Shown piece by piece: positions 8,256 to 15,738 of a stretch of DNA of 46,040 nucleotides (position 1 is its first letter; each line of letters opens with the position of its first letter). The stretch is taken from NCBI GenBank assembly GCA_042408965.1, contig JBHOQN010000066.1, positions 1 to 46,040 of the forward strand. The letters run 5' to 3'. The notes below the pieces were generated by a model. That model did not search any database, was not told the origin of the DNA, and worked only from the letters and a program-made list of their open reading frames with translations. The stretch is from Thermogemmatispora sp042408965 (GTDB lineage: Bacteria; Chloroflexota; Ktedonobacteria; Ktedonobacterales; Ktedonobacteraceae). Made by a program: the position numbers and the translations under genes.

Positions 8256-8615
8256 CTATTGCAGGTAGACGACCGTCTTGGCCTCACTCCAGAGACGCTC
8301 AAGCCGGTAGTATTCCCGCTCTCTCGGCCCGAAGATGTGAACGATAACAGCGCCGAAATCCAGCAAGATCCAGCCGGTGGCAGCGTCACCCTCGTGATGA
8401 AGCACGCTGGCTCCCTGTTGTTCTAGCACCTCTTCAAGAGCATCAGCAATGGCCTGGATCTGGCGTTCGTTACTGCCGCTGCAGATAACGAAGTAGTCGG
8501 CAATCGAACTCAGACCCTGAAGATCGAGCAAGATGACATCTGAAGCCTTCTTATCAGATGCCACATCAACCGCAGTCCTCGCTAGTTGACCAGAATTCAG
8601 AAGAACTCCCTCCAC
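8256..8615 (-). CDS. rsfS: Ribosome silencing factor RsfS (Iojap)
   Basis: 119 aa, full length for the family. Binds ribosomal protein uL14 and blocks subunit joining in starvation. Family signatures include KKASDVILLDLQGLSSIADYF, VICSGSNERQIQAIADALEE, GWILLDFGAVIVHIF and REYYRLERLW. The start is GTG at 8615 with CAGGAGTCACT just upstream, a good Shine-Dalgarno. A strong promoter lies ~100 nt upstream, making this the first gene of rsfS, 57-aa membrane protein, lamin-tail protein. The usual partners nadD or lytR are not here. Confidence 0.95.
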   Translation of the reverse strand: MEGVLLNSGQLARTAVDVASDKKASDVILLDLQGLSSIADYFVICSGSNERQIQAIADALEEVLEQQGASVLHHEGDAATGWILLDFGAVIVHIFGPREREYYRLERLWSEAKTVVYLQ

Positions 8616-8710
8616 AGTGACTCCTGAGAAACTGCCACCTTGCTACCAGGGGCGAGGTGGGAAAAGACCACAAGGGACTGATCTGCTTCCATGTGCTCCA
8701 TTGTAACGGC

Positions 8711-8739
8711 ATTATAGCACGACTGACAAGAATTGTTAA
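8711..8739 (-). promoter_or_regulatory. Sigma-A-type promoter of rsfS
   Basis: On the minus strand TTAACA (8739-8734), 17-nt spacer, TATAAT (8716-8711). Near consensus, ~95 nt before the rsfS start. Confidence 0.8.
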
Positions 8740-8760
8740 GGGCTGTGTCCGGGGAGTGAA

Positions 8761-8802
8761 GAAAAATCAACCTGCAGGGGGATGGAGCCAGCCTGCAGGT
8801 TG
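8761..8802 (-). terminator. Intrinsic terminator after the folK-folE2 fusion gene
   Basis: CAACCTGCAGG (8768-8778) and CCTGCAGGTTG (8792-8802) form an 11-bp perfect stem with a 13-nt loop. Read on the minus strand, the stem is followed by ATTTTTC. This fits termination of the fusion gene before the rsfS promoter. Confidence 0.85.
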
Positions 8803-8832
8803 CGAGTTCATTGCTGAGGACGGGGCTGCGAG

Positions 8833-10344
8833 TTATCCGAGCGCGTGCAGCCACTCCTCGCGGGTAGTGTGATGCTCGACCCTGGTGTTCTGGAGGATCT
8901 CGCTACGCAGTTCGGCCAGGGTTCCCCAGCCCTCGGCCTCTACATCGTACTTATGAATGGTCTCTTCATTGCGCTGGCTGGCCCAGACGAAGGTATCGTC
9001 AGGCAGCTCTGTGTAGCGCTCGACCACAGCACGCAGAATCTCTCTCACCACATCCTCGACAAAGCGAGGGTTAGCGTGTGCCTTATTCACCACATAGAGT
9101 TCATCCGGTCGCTTGAGCAGCGCATAGTTTTCGGAACTCATAGCGTTCTCGGCGATCTCTATCAGGTCATTGGCATCGATCTGTGTATCTGTGCCGATCA
9201 ACAGGAGTGCGCGTCCACGCTGGTTATGCGTTGCCAGGGGCGTGACATCAAGCATCTTCTCGATCACATCTTCAGGGAAGCCCTCTTCACGCAGGCGAAC
9301 ACGTGCGAACGAGTGGACCATATCCTGGGCGCAGGGACAGGCCACCATGCCCTCGACCTCCACGCCGACGATCCTCCGTGTGCCGCGTGGGGTAGCCACC
9401 GCCTGTGCCAGCAGACCATAGACCTCCTGCGTCGGACGGCCCGAGACCGGAGTCCATTTCTGCAGGGGATAGGCAGTGCGCAGGTGAGCTTCCGCGCGCG
9501 CGACCTGCTGGCGGGCCAGAATGCCGCGCGCAATATGCTCGGCCAGCACCTCGACACGTGGCCAGATGGTGGTGCCCGTCTCCTCCATGACCTCTTCGAG
9601 CGCCTCACTGAAGCGCGACATATGTACACCAGCCTGCACGGCGTCCAGGTCGGCGTAGAGATCAAAGGAGACGTTGAACCACTGCTGTTGCTGCTCATCG
9701 CCGATCAGGATGGCCTTGTGCAGCCCGGTGACACCAACGCGGCCCAGACGAACGTGTACCGCTGGTTTGCCACTCTGAATATCGTGCTCGAGAGGGACAC
9801 GCAGGCTTTCCGCCACTTTGCGGATACCCTGCTGGGGAACCAGGTCGCGCAGCTCTGCAACCCGGCGGCCGCTGATAGGATCGATGGCATCAGGAGCGAT
9901 CTCGGCCAGGGGAACCAGCACGAAGGCACGCTCCGCCATGCGTGGATGTGGAATCGTCAGGTTCTCCTGACGAATGCGCAGGTCATCATAGAAGATGATA
10001 TCGATATCTATAGGACGAGGGCCGTTGCGAAAGGATGGTCGGCGCCCCAGTGTCCATTCGATCGCTTTGGCGTGGTTCAGCAAGTGTTCTGCGGAGAGTG
10101 CTGTTGTGCCTGCGCAAACCATATTCAAGAAGCGTGGTTGATCAGCGTAGCCTTCTGGCTCGGTCTCATAGACAGAAGACAGACGAGTAATATCAACGAT
10201 CTCGCGTAGTCGCTGCAGCGCAGCTGCCAGATTGGCGCGCCGATCGCCCAGATTGGAGCCGAGCGCCAGATAGACAAGGTGGGTAGTCGCTGGAGTTTTT
10301 CCATTGGACGAGTGCCCGGCTGATGCAGACAGATCCAGACTCAT
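8833..10344 (-). CDS. FolK-FolE2/MptA fusion: HPPK plus type IB GTP cyclohydrolase
   Basis: 503 aa. Residues ~24-175 are 6-hydroxymethyl-dihydropterin pyrophosphokinase: LALGSNLGDR near the start and the HPPK signature RNGPRPIDIDIIFYD at ~106-120. Residues ~188-460 are a type IB GTP cyclohydrolase (COG1469, FolE2/MptA): VRLGRVGVTGLHK, VEGMVACPCAQDM with the metal-binding Cys, and THNQRGRALLL. The two enzymes act at the first and a later step of pterin/folate synthesis; FolB would act between them and is not in the chain. The ATG at 10344 is preceded by CCAGGAGGAAC. I see no frameshift or linker stop, so the fusion is continuous. Whether the second domain is FolE2-like or MptA-like (cyclic phosphate product) cannot be settled by eye. 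Confidence 0.9.
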   Translation of the reverse strand: MSLDLSASAGHSSNGKTPATTHLVYLALGSNLGDRRANLAAALQRLREIVDITRLSSVYETEPEGYADQPRFLNMVCAGTTALSAEHLLNHAKAIEWTLGRRPSFRNGPRPIDIDIIFYDDLRIRQENLTIPHPRMAERAFVLVPLAEIAPDAIDPISGRRVAELRDLVPQQGIRKVAESLRVPLEHDIQSGKPAVHVRLGRVGVTGLHKAILIGDEQQQQWFNVSFDLYADLDAVQAGVHMSRFSEALEEVMEETGTTIWPRVEVLAEHIARGILARQQVARAEAHLRTAYPLQKWTPVSGRPTQEVYGLLAQAVATPRGTRRIVGVEVEGMVACPCAQDMVHSFARVRLREEGFPEDVIEKMLDVTPLATHNQRGRALLLIGTDTQIDANDLIEIAENAMSSENYALLKRPDELYVVNKAHANPRFVEDVVREILRAVVERYTELPDDTFVWASQRNEETIHKYDVEAEGWGTLAELRSEILQNTRVEHHTTREEWLHALG

Positions 10345-10412
10345 AAAAAAAATGTTCCTCCTGGAGGCCCCATCGGTTACTGAACGGGAAACATCCTCAT
10401 CCTATTGTAACA

Positions 10413-10440
10413 CCGGGTGGAAGGTTTTCCTTCCACCCGG
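10413..10440 (-). terminator. Hairpin after the Ser/Thr kinase gene
   Basis: CCGGGTGGAAGG (10413-10424), TTTT loop, CCTTCCACCCGG (10429-10440): a perfect 12-bp stem. It lies 43 nt past the kinase stop on the minus strand, with a poor U-tract (TGTTACAAT). Probably the kinase terminator; the following sequence may also contribute a -10 box for the folK-folE2 gene. Confidence 0.65.
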
Positions 10441-10482
10441 CCAGGAGAACCATCTGTGAGGGATCGCAGGCGCTACCGCTCT

Positions 10483-12390
10483 CTACCCCTGATAGTCAAA
10501 GACCCAGATGTTACTGAAAACGGCGTCGCTGCCGTTGTTGCTATCTCCTCCGACCAGCAGCCCGATCAGGCCTGCGGAGTAGGCTGAATCCGAAAAATCG
10601 GTGACGACCAGTTGATTGTTGATATAGAAACGAAAGGTTGAGCCATGGGCCAGCGCAATCAGGGTATTGGGGCTGCCATAGCCGGTCTGGATGGCGTTGC
10701 TATGCGTCCAGTCGATCAGCGTCAGCCAGTTCTGGGGATTGGTGCCGGAGGCGCGGACGAAGCGGTACTGCCCCTGGCTGGTGATCTCAAAGACGTAGAA
10801 ACTGGGCGTGGTTGGATCGAGACGGAAGACCAGGCCACAGAAGTCGCCTCGTAAGAGGCGGGCCTGCACCTTGACGATGGCATCTGAGATATGTTCCTGG
10901 CTGGAAAAGCACCAGGCCGCCTCGTGAGGTCCCAGCGTCTGGACGTGGTAGCCCTGTGCCGAGAAGTAACATTGGGAGCCTGAACTGGCCCAGCCGCCGC
11001 CAGGGTCTTTCAAGCTGTAGGCGTAGAGCAGGTTTCCAGCCCCCAGCGAGGAGGAAACACCGGCTGTCGCCTGGGCCCGCGAGCGTGCAAGCTGGGTGGC
11101 CTGCACATGTGCCTGAACTACGGCTGTCTGGGTGGCCTGCAGTTGCTGCGGGGTCAGCGTCCGCGTATCTGGCGCTGGACCGTGGCTGGTGAACAGCTGC
11201 AGACGCCAGACTCCCAGCAGAGACATGAGCAGCACGACCAGCAGCAGGCTGGCGACGACGGAGTAGCGTAGCCGCGGGCGGCCTCGCGGAACCCTTCTCA
11301 ACGTGGCGCTGGCGGCCAGGAGCGTGCTCTCCTCCGCGACCTCCTGGCGGGGGGACTCCTCGATATCCAGGCTCTCCGGGAGATCGGTCAGGGGGAACAG
11401 TTGTGGGGTGGCGGGTGGGCGGATCATGGCACGCTCCTCGTCGGGAACGATGAACGTCTCCTGCTCGGCGAGTCGCGCGGGGTCCTCCTGAGCGACGATG
11501 GTGCTGGCATCCTCGTCGGCGCCGTTCGTAGCCTGCTCCGCCATCTGAGTGATCTGTAGCTGTCCCCGTCCGCGTTCCTGCTGCAGCGCCTTCCAGTAGG
11601 CGGCTGCCAGTTCCTGCGCTTCCTGGTAGCGCTCTGCGGGGTCTTTCGCCAGCGCCTTTAAAATGACCTCCTCGACGGCGGGAGAGATCTCGCTGTTCAA
11701 TTCGCGTGGCGAAGGTGGAGGCGTCTGAATGTGGCGCAGGAAGATAGCGACGGGCGATTCGGCCGTGAAGGGCACGCGCCCGGTGAGCATCTGAAAGAGA
11801 ACGACGCCCAGCGAGTAGATATCGCTGCGGTAGTCGTTGACACCGTTCGATTGCTCTGGGGCCATATATTCTGGAGTTCCGACGATGGTGCCGTCGCTGG
11901 TGAGCGACTCGGCCCCCATGATGGCCTTGGCGAGACCGAAATCGGCCAGATAGGCGTAGCCATCGGGGCGCAGAAGAATATTCGATGGCTTGACATCTCG
12001 ATGGAGCACGCCGTGGTCGTGGGCATATTGCAGCGCGGAGGCAATCTGATCCAGAAAGCTGGCGGCCTCCTCCAGCGTCAGACGTTTCCGTTTCTGCAGG
12101 TAATCCCGCAGGGTGCCGCCCTCAACGTAGGGCATAACCAGATAATACCAGGGACTCTGCTCCCCGAAATCGTACAGCGGCAAAATATGGTCGTGAGAAA
12201 GCGCGCCCACCGCCAGCGCCTCACGCTCGAAGCGGCGGATAAACGATTCGTCGCGCCCGTAGAGCACCTTGATAGCGACCTGCCGTCTTACACGCCGATC
12301 GTAGGCCACATATACCTCGGCCATGCCTCCCTGGGCGACGCGGCGACGCAATTCATAGCGCCCGAGCGTTAATCCTTCGATCCCCTTCAT
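10483..12390 (-). CDS. Membrane Ser/Thr protein kinase with extracellular lectin-like sensor
   Basis: 635 aa from ATG 12390, chosen because CAGGAGTTACAGG precedes it; the frame extends upstream to 12447 without a better site. Residues ~12-275 are a Hanks-type kinase: Gly loop QGGMAEVY, K41 in VAIK, E57, HRDVKPSN (HRD 130-132), DFG 150-152, GTPEYMAPEQ. An acidic, unstructured juxtamembrane linker follows, then a transmembrane helix near 383-400. The extracellular part (~455-635) looks like a concanavalin/LamG-type (DUF1080-like) beta-sandwich: FCGLVFRLDPTTPSFYVFEI, FRFYINNQLVV and the last strand AVFSNIWVFDY. All catalytic residues are present, so it should be active. It probably senses a sugar or wall ligand; the substrate is unknown. 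Confidence 0.88.
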   Translation of the reverse strand: MKGIEGLTLGRYELRRRVAQGGMAEVYVAYDRRVRRQVAIKVLYGRDESFIRRFEREALAVGALSHDHILPLYDFGEQSPWYYLVMPYVEGGTLRDYLQKRKRLTLEEAASFLDQIASALQYAHDHGVLHRDVKPSNILLRPDGYAYLADFGLAKAIMGAESLTSDGTIVGTPEYMAPEQSNGVNDYRSDIYSLGVVLFQMLTGRVPFTAESPVAIFLRHIQTPPPSPRELNSEISPAVEEVILKALAKDPAERYQEAQELAAAYWKALQQERGRGQLQITQMAEQATNGADEDASTIVAQEDPARLAEQETFIVPDEERAMIRPPATPQLFPLTDLPESLDIEESPRQEVAEESTLLAASATLRRVPRGRPRLRYSVVASLLLVVLLMSLLGVWRLQLFTSHGPAPDTRTLTPQQLQATQTAVVQAHVQATQLARSRAQATAGVSSSLGAGNLLYAYSLKDPGGGWASSGSQCYFSAQGYHVQTLGPHEAAWCFSSQEHISDAIVKVQARLLRGDFCGLVFRLDPTTPSFYVFEITSQGQYRFVRASGTNPQNWLTLIDWTHSNAIQTGYGSPNTLIALAHGSTFRFYINNQLVVTDFSDSAYSAGLIGLLVGGDSNNGSDAVFSNIWVFDYQG

Positions 12391-12523
12391 CCTGTAACTC
12401 CTGGTATGTAGCCTCGCACTTTGGGAGTTATCTCTGTCACGAAGCAAATTGCCTGTCTCGCTTATGTGTCACGCCCGAAAGACTACTTTTGTCTCTAAGA
12501 ACCTCTGAAATTGACAGCTTCTT

Positions 12524-12529
12524 ATTATA
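12524..12529 (-). promoter_or_regulatory. Putative -10 box for the Ser/Thr kinase gene
   Basis: TATAAT on the minus strand (12529-12524), 134 nt before the kinase ATG. No recognisable -35 hexamer at 16-18 nt. Confidence 0.4.
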
Positions 12530-12588
12530 CACATTTTTACGGAACAAGACTGGATTATTGTATGACCATCATACCATACGGAAAGGCC

Positions 12589-12616
12589 CAGGCAGGTGGG
12601 AACGACCACCTGCCTG
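12589..12616 (-). terminator. Terminator hairpin after the PIG-L gene
   Basis: CAGGCAGGTGG (12589-12599) and CCACCTGCCTG (12606-12616) form an 11-bp perfect stem with a 6-nt loop, 24 nt beyond the PIG-L stop on the minus strand. It is followed by GGCCTTTCC, a short U-tract. Confidence 0.6.
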
Positions 12617-12639
12617 CAGGAAAGTACCGGTGTCTGGTC

Positions 12640-13452
12640 CTAACGGTAGCGCGGCGTCCAGTAGCGCTCCAGGCGGACAGTTTCGACTGGGCGGATGTTA
12701 TGTGTATAGGTATCCATCAACCTGTACATCGATTCTTTATCGCCAAAGATCGCGCTGATCTGCGAGGCGTACATCAGAGCGGCCTCCTGGCGCAGGGGGA
12801 GCAGCTCTGACATTTCTACATAGGCGGGTTCGAGTGTTCCCCCCAGTTCTTCCAGGCGCCTGGCGAGGTCGTCGGGGTGGGTTGTATAGGGGAAGTCCTC
12901 ATAGAACTTCACATTGGCTCCGCGCTGAACCAGCCGATCGGCCGCCGAGCTGACGATCTGGTGATCGACATGGTGGCCCACGCCAAGCGGCGCGTACCAC
13001 ACGGCGTCCGGGAGCCGTTCGCTGAGGGCTACCAGGTGCTCGGCGAGCTGGCGATCGATGGCCAGGTCGTCCGGGTGGATCTCGCCGAAGAGTGCCGCCC
13101 TCTGAGCATAGTATGGCGGGTCTCCGCGATAAATGGCATCCACGTAGTCGAGCCAGAGGTAGTCAGCGCCCAGGTAGTCCAGGGCCTTAGCATCCTCCTT
13201 GCGTCTGGCCTCGACGGCTTCGCCAGCGTCCTGCCCGAAGCCCATATCCTGATGAACCTCCAGGGCAAATGGACTCAGACGGTAGCCAGCCGGGGGCGTA
13301 CCGCCAAAGACGGTGATCACCAGAGGGTGCAGGCCACAACTGGCTTGCAGGGCAATGGTTCCGCCGCATGAGAAAACGACGTCGTCGAAATGAGGAGAGA
13401 GAAATATATGTCGATGCTGTCTGGCAATATCTGCAAAGCTTTGTAGTCGCAA
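12640..13452 (-). CDS. PIG-L/LmbE-family deacetylase
   Basis: 270 aa. Zinc-dependent N-deacetylase family that acts on GlcNAc-type substrates (MshB, BshB and relatives). The N-terminal metal motif reads SPHFDDVVFSCGG, a variant of AHPDDE keeping the His and both Asp; the second metal His is in GVGHHVDHQIV. I chose TTG 13452 because GGGAGGGCACGCTC precedes it and the protein then starts shortly before the motif. The frame continues to a TTG at 13500 with no clear ribosome binding site. Bacillithiol or mycothiol roles are possible in principle, but no partner glycosyltransferase is nearby, so the substrate is not assignable. Confidence 0.85.
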   Translation of the reverse strand: MRLQSFADIARQHRHIFLSPHFDDVVFSCGGTIALQASCGLHPLVITVFGGTPPAGYRLSPFALEVHQDMGFGQDAGEAVEARRKEDAKALDYLGADYLWLDYVDAIYRGDPPYYAQRAALFGEIHPDDLAIDRQLAEHLVALSERLPDAVWYAPLGVGHHVDHQIVSSAADRLVQRGANVKFYEDFPYTTHPDDLARRLEELGGTLEPAYVEMSELLPLRQEAALMYASQISAIFGDKESMYRLMDTYTHNIRPVETVRLERYWTPRYR

Positions 13453-13539
13453 GAGCGTGCCCTCCCATGAGTAGTTCGATGAAAAAGCATATGACGCCAA
13501 CGGCCCCGCGGGGCGACAGCGGGGCTGCAGTCCCCACGC

Positions 13540-13568
13540 AACATATCATACACCACGGTGCAATGCAA
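13540..13568 (-). promoter_or_regulatory. Candidate promoter of the PIG-L gene
   Basis: On the minus strand TTGCAT (13568-13563), 17-nt spacer, TATGTT (13545-13540), ~90 nt before the TTG start. A GC-rich CCCCGCGGGG element lies in the leader. Confidence 0.4.
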
Positions 13569-13631
13569 GGAGCACGTGAATCTCCCACATCCCTCGGGAC
13601 AGTTCCACAGACTGCTCATAGTCATCCTCAC

Positions 13632-14618
13632 TCACGGCAGGCGCAGCCCCGCCTCCTCTACATAGTCGACCAGACCATCTCTGGCCAGCCTTATCACGAG
13701 GCGCTCCAGCCAGGGCAGATCTTTCTGCGAGAAGGTGGGCTTGATACGCGGACCAAGCTCGCTCAGAGTCAGGCGCTGACCAGCCGGCAGTGATCGCAAG
13801 AGATCGACGATACGGCCGCGAAAGTAGCGGTCGCTCTCCATGAAGGGACGGGTCTGGTAAGGGGCCTTTTTCTCTGCAACCTTGCGCAGCTCGCGCAGGA
13901 CAGCCCCGGAGGGGAAGAGGCTATGGGCGCTCAGCTCTTTGTAGGCCGCGCACACCTCCTGAAGGGGGCAGCGCTCACACTGAGGCTGGATGCTGGTACA
14001 GGTCGTTGCTCCCAGGTCCATCAGGGCCTGGTTCCAGTTGTAAGCCTCACCAGGGGGGAGGACCTGTTCAGCCAGTGTCAAGGTCTCCTGCTCGTTCAGC
14101 AGGGGCTCGGGTTGCTCCAGGCCGATGAAGATACGGTGCAGGACGCGGCGAATATTGGTGTCGACGGTTGCCACCTGTTGATGGTAGGCGAAGCAGGCGA
14201 TGGCGCCGGCGGTGTAGCGGCCGATGCCCTTGAGCTTAAGCAGCTCCTCAATGCGCTCTGGGATACATCCCTGGTAGTCGGCAATGACCTGCCGCGCGAT
14301 AGCTTGAAGACGCACGGCGCGCATGTTATAGCCCAGCGGTACCCAGGCTGAAATGACGGCGGCGGTCGGCGCGGTGGCCAGGGCCTCCAGCGTTGGAAAT
14401 GCCTCCAGAAACTGCTGATATTTGGGTATGACGCGCTCCACCTGTGTTTGCTGCAGCATCATCTCGGAGACAAGAATCGCGTAGGGATCACGGGTGGCTC
14501 GCCAGGGAAGCGCGCGCTGCTCGCGGGCATACCAGTCCAGCAGGAGGTGATGAACCCGCACCAGGTGAGCGGGCGCGGGTTGTGATACAGACGATGATGG
14601 CGGTGAGCGTCTGGGCAT
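13632..14618 (-). CDS. mutY: MutY-type adenine DNA glycosylase lacking the NUDIX domain
   Basis: 328 aa from ATG 14618. The base-excision glycosylase core is complete: SEMMLQQTQV with the catalytic Glu, HhH motif LKGIGRYTAGAI, catalytic Asp in VATVDTNIRRVLHR, and the 4Fe-4S ligands in CTSIQPQCERCPLQEVC (Cx6Cx2Cx5C). After the cluster, a normal MutY has a NUDIX-like 8-oxoG recognition domain of over 100 aa. Here only ~85 aa remain, resembling a winged helix (RGRIVDLLRSL, LTLSELGPRI, LVIRLARDGLVDYVEEAG). The frame stays open upstream to 14870, but overlaps another likely gene. An alternative start is ATG 14660; neither has a strong Shine-Dalgarno. Specificity for A opposite 8-oxoG is therefore uncertain. 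Confidence 0.87.
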   Translation of the reverse strand: MPRRSPPSSSVSQPAPAHLVRVHHLLLDWYAREQRALPWRATRDPYAILVSEMMLQQTQVERVIPKYQQFLEAFPTLEALATAPTAAVISAWVPLGYNMRAVRLQAIARQVIADYQGCIPERIEELLKLKGIGRYTAGAIACFAYHQQVATVDTNIRRVLHRIFIGLEQPEPLLNEQETLTLAEQVLPPGEAYNWNQALMDLGATTCTSIQPQCERCPLQEVCAAYKELSAHSLFPSGAVLRELRKVAEKKAPYQTRPFMESDRYFRGRIVDLLRSLPAGQRLTLSELGPRIKPTFSQKDLPWLERLVIRLARDGLVDYVEEAGLRLP

Positions 14619-14637
14619 AGGCTGCTGATCCCGAACT

Positions 14638-14961
14638 TCAGCGACGCGGCGTCGCTGCATCGCCTGCGCGACCCGACTGCGACTGGTCCGCAGCATTCGT
14701 TCGTCCGTTCGTGCTGGCAGCACCGTTGCCGATGGCCAGCGAGAAGAGCGTCTCTCCGCCTTCCTGCCAGCATCTGGCGTTGGGGGCCGGAAGGTGCTCG
14801 CAGAGAATCCAGTCATTGGCATCGCGGAGAACATGTCCCTTGATGCATTTGGCGTACTCGATATGTTCATTTAATTCGGGATCGTCAGGTCCGATGCCAG
14901 CAGTGGCGATCTTGGGCACAAAAAATTTACACCAGGGCACAGGTCTGTTCCCTTCCTTCAT
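14638..14961 (-). CDS. Small Cys-containing protein upstream of mutY (unknown)
   Basis: 107 aa from ATG 14961, or 100 aa from GTG 14940. The GTG is better placed after AAGGAAGGG. The first ~70 residues look ordered, with single cysteines spread as WCKFF, AKCIKGH, ILCEH and ARCW, possibly a zinc or redox site. The last ~35 residues are Ala/Gly/Ser/Arg-rich and look disordered. It ends 19 nt before the mutY ATG and probably shares its transcript. TATAAT at 15016-15011 (minus strand) could be its -10 box. No family recognised. Confidence 0.5.
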   Translation of the reverse strand: MKEGNRPVPWCKFFVPKIATAGIGPDDPELNEHIEYAKCIKGHVLRDANDWILCEHLPAPNARCWQEGGETLFSLAIGNGAASTNGRTNAADQSQSGRAGDAATPRR

Positions 14962-15160
14962 TGCAAGTGATTCGGCCGCTGAGCAGCAGAGGTGTGCTCA
15001 GACTGTTTGCATTATACCGTATCTGCTGGCCCTGAATCCAGTGGCATTCTTGAGCTTCAGGGAGAGGCAGCCGGTGGACACTGAGATTCTACCGGGAGGG
15101 AACGAAAGATGATATCATACTGCATGAGACCTGGTTGTATTTTCTCACGAGGTGCAGTGT

Positions 15161-15718
15161 GTGTTAGCTCAAGAATTAGAGGTTCTGGACGCTGATTCGC
15201 CCCTCTGGGAGCAGGGGCGCCCGTTGCTCAATGCAGCACTATTGCTGGAGCAGCAGAATGACCGCTTTGTCTGGCATGGCTGGACAAAGCAGCAAATCGT
15301 GCAATTCCTGGCAGGGCTGCCGTCGCCCTGCTGCCTGGTGGTAGGGGTCTGGGAGACAGAGACCCAGCAGGAGCGGGCCATTGGAGGCGAGCGCCTCGTT
15401 CTCGGTCTGATCTGTGAGGTGGTGGCTGGAGAGGTGCGTTCCCTGCGAACCTTCGAAGCGTTGCGCGCTGCGGGTCTGCGTGCAGTAGACGAGCTGGAAC
15501 CGGGCTACGAGGACGGAATCGCTATCATGCGCGCTGCCCACGCCCTGGTCGCCCCGGTTGCCTGGGCGCTCTTTACTGATCGGCGTACCTGGTATGAGTG
15601 GGTTCTGAGTGAGGCTGAGCCCGGGATGGCCCTTGATAAGGGAGAGGCCCTGGCGGCGCTCGCCCGTCAGGGCCGCTGCGTGCTCATGGGCAATCGGACC
15701 ACTCATCTCTATGGATAA
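15161..15718 (+). CDS. Unknown protein, first gene of the galactose unit
   Basis: 185 aa from GTG 15161, chosen because ACGAGGTGCAGTGT precedes it; a GTG at 15152 overlaps that ribosome binding site. Soluble alpha/beta composition with a repeated hydrophobic strand pattern (CCLVVGVWET, VLGLICEVV) and a C-terminal VAPVAWALFTDRRTWYEWVL. No signal peptide or transmembrane segment. I do not recognise the family. It ends 20 nt before galT, so it is likely the leader gene of that operon, and a link to sugar metabolism is only a guess. Confidence 0.68.
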   Translation: MLAQELEVLDADSPLWEQGRPLLNAALLLEQQNDRFVWHGWTKQQIVQFLAGLPSPCCLVVGVWETETQQERAIGGERLVLGLICEVVAGEVRSLRTFEALRAAGLRAVDELEPGYEDGIAIMRAAHALVAPVAWALFTDRRTWYEWVLSEAEPGMALDKGEALAALARQGRCVLMGNRTTHLYG

Positions 15719-15738
15719 GGAAACAGAGACAGGATCGT

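Noticed and set aside
8845..10209. 454-codon open frame on the plus strand opposite the FolK-FolE2 gene
   Set aside because: Composition is a mirror of the real gene; no family motifs, no ribosome binding site. High-GC codon bias keeps antisense frames open.
12511..12516. TTGACA on the plus strand before the kinase/PIG-L intergenic region
   Set aside because: No -10 box at a proper distance and no plus-strand gene downstream.
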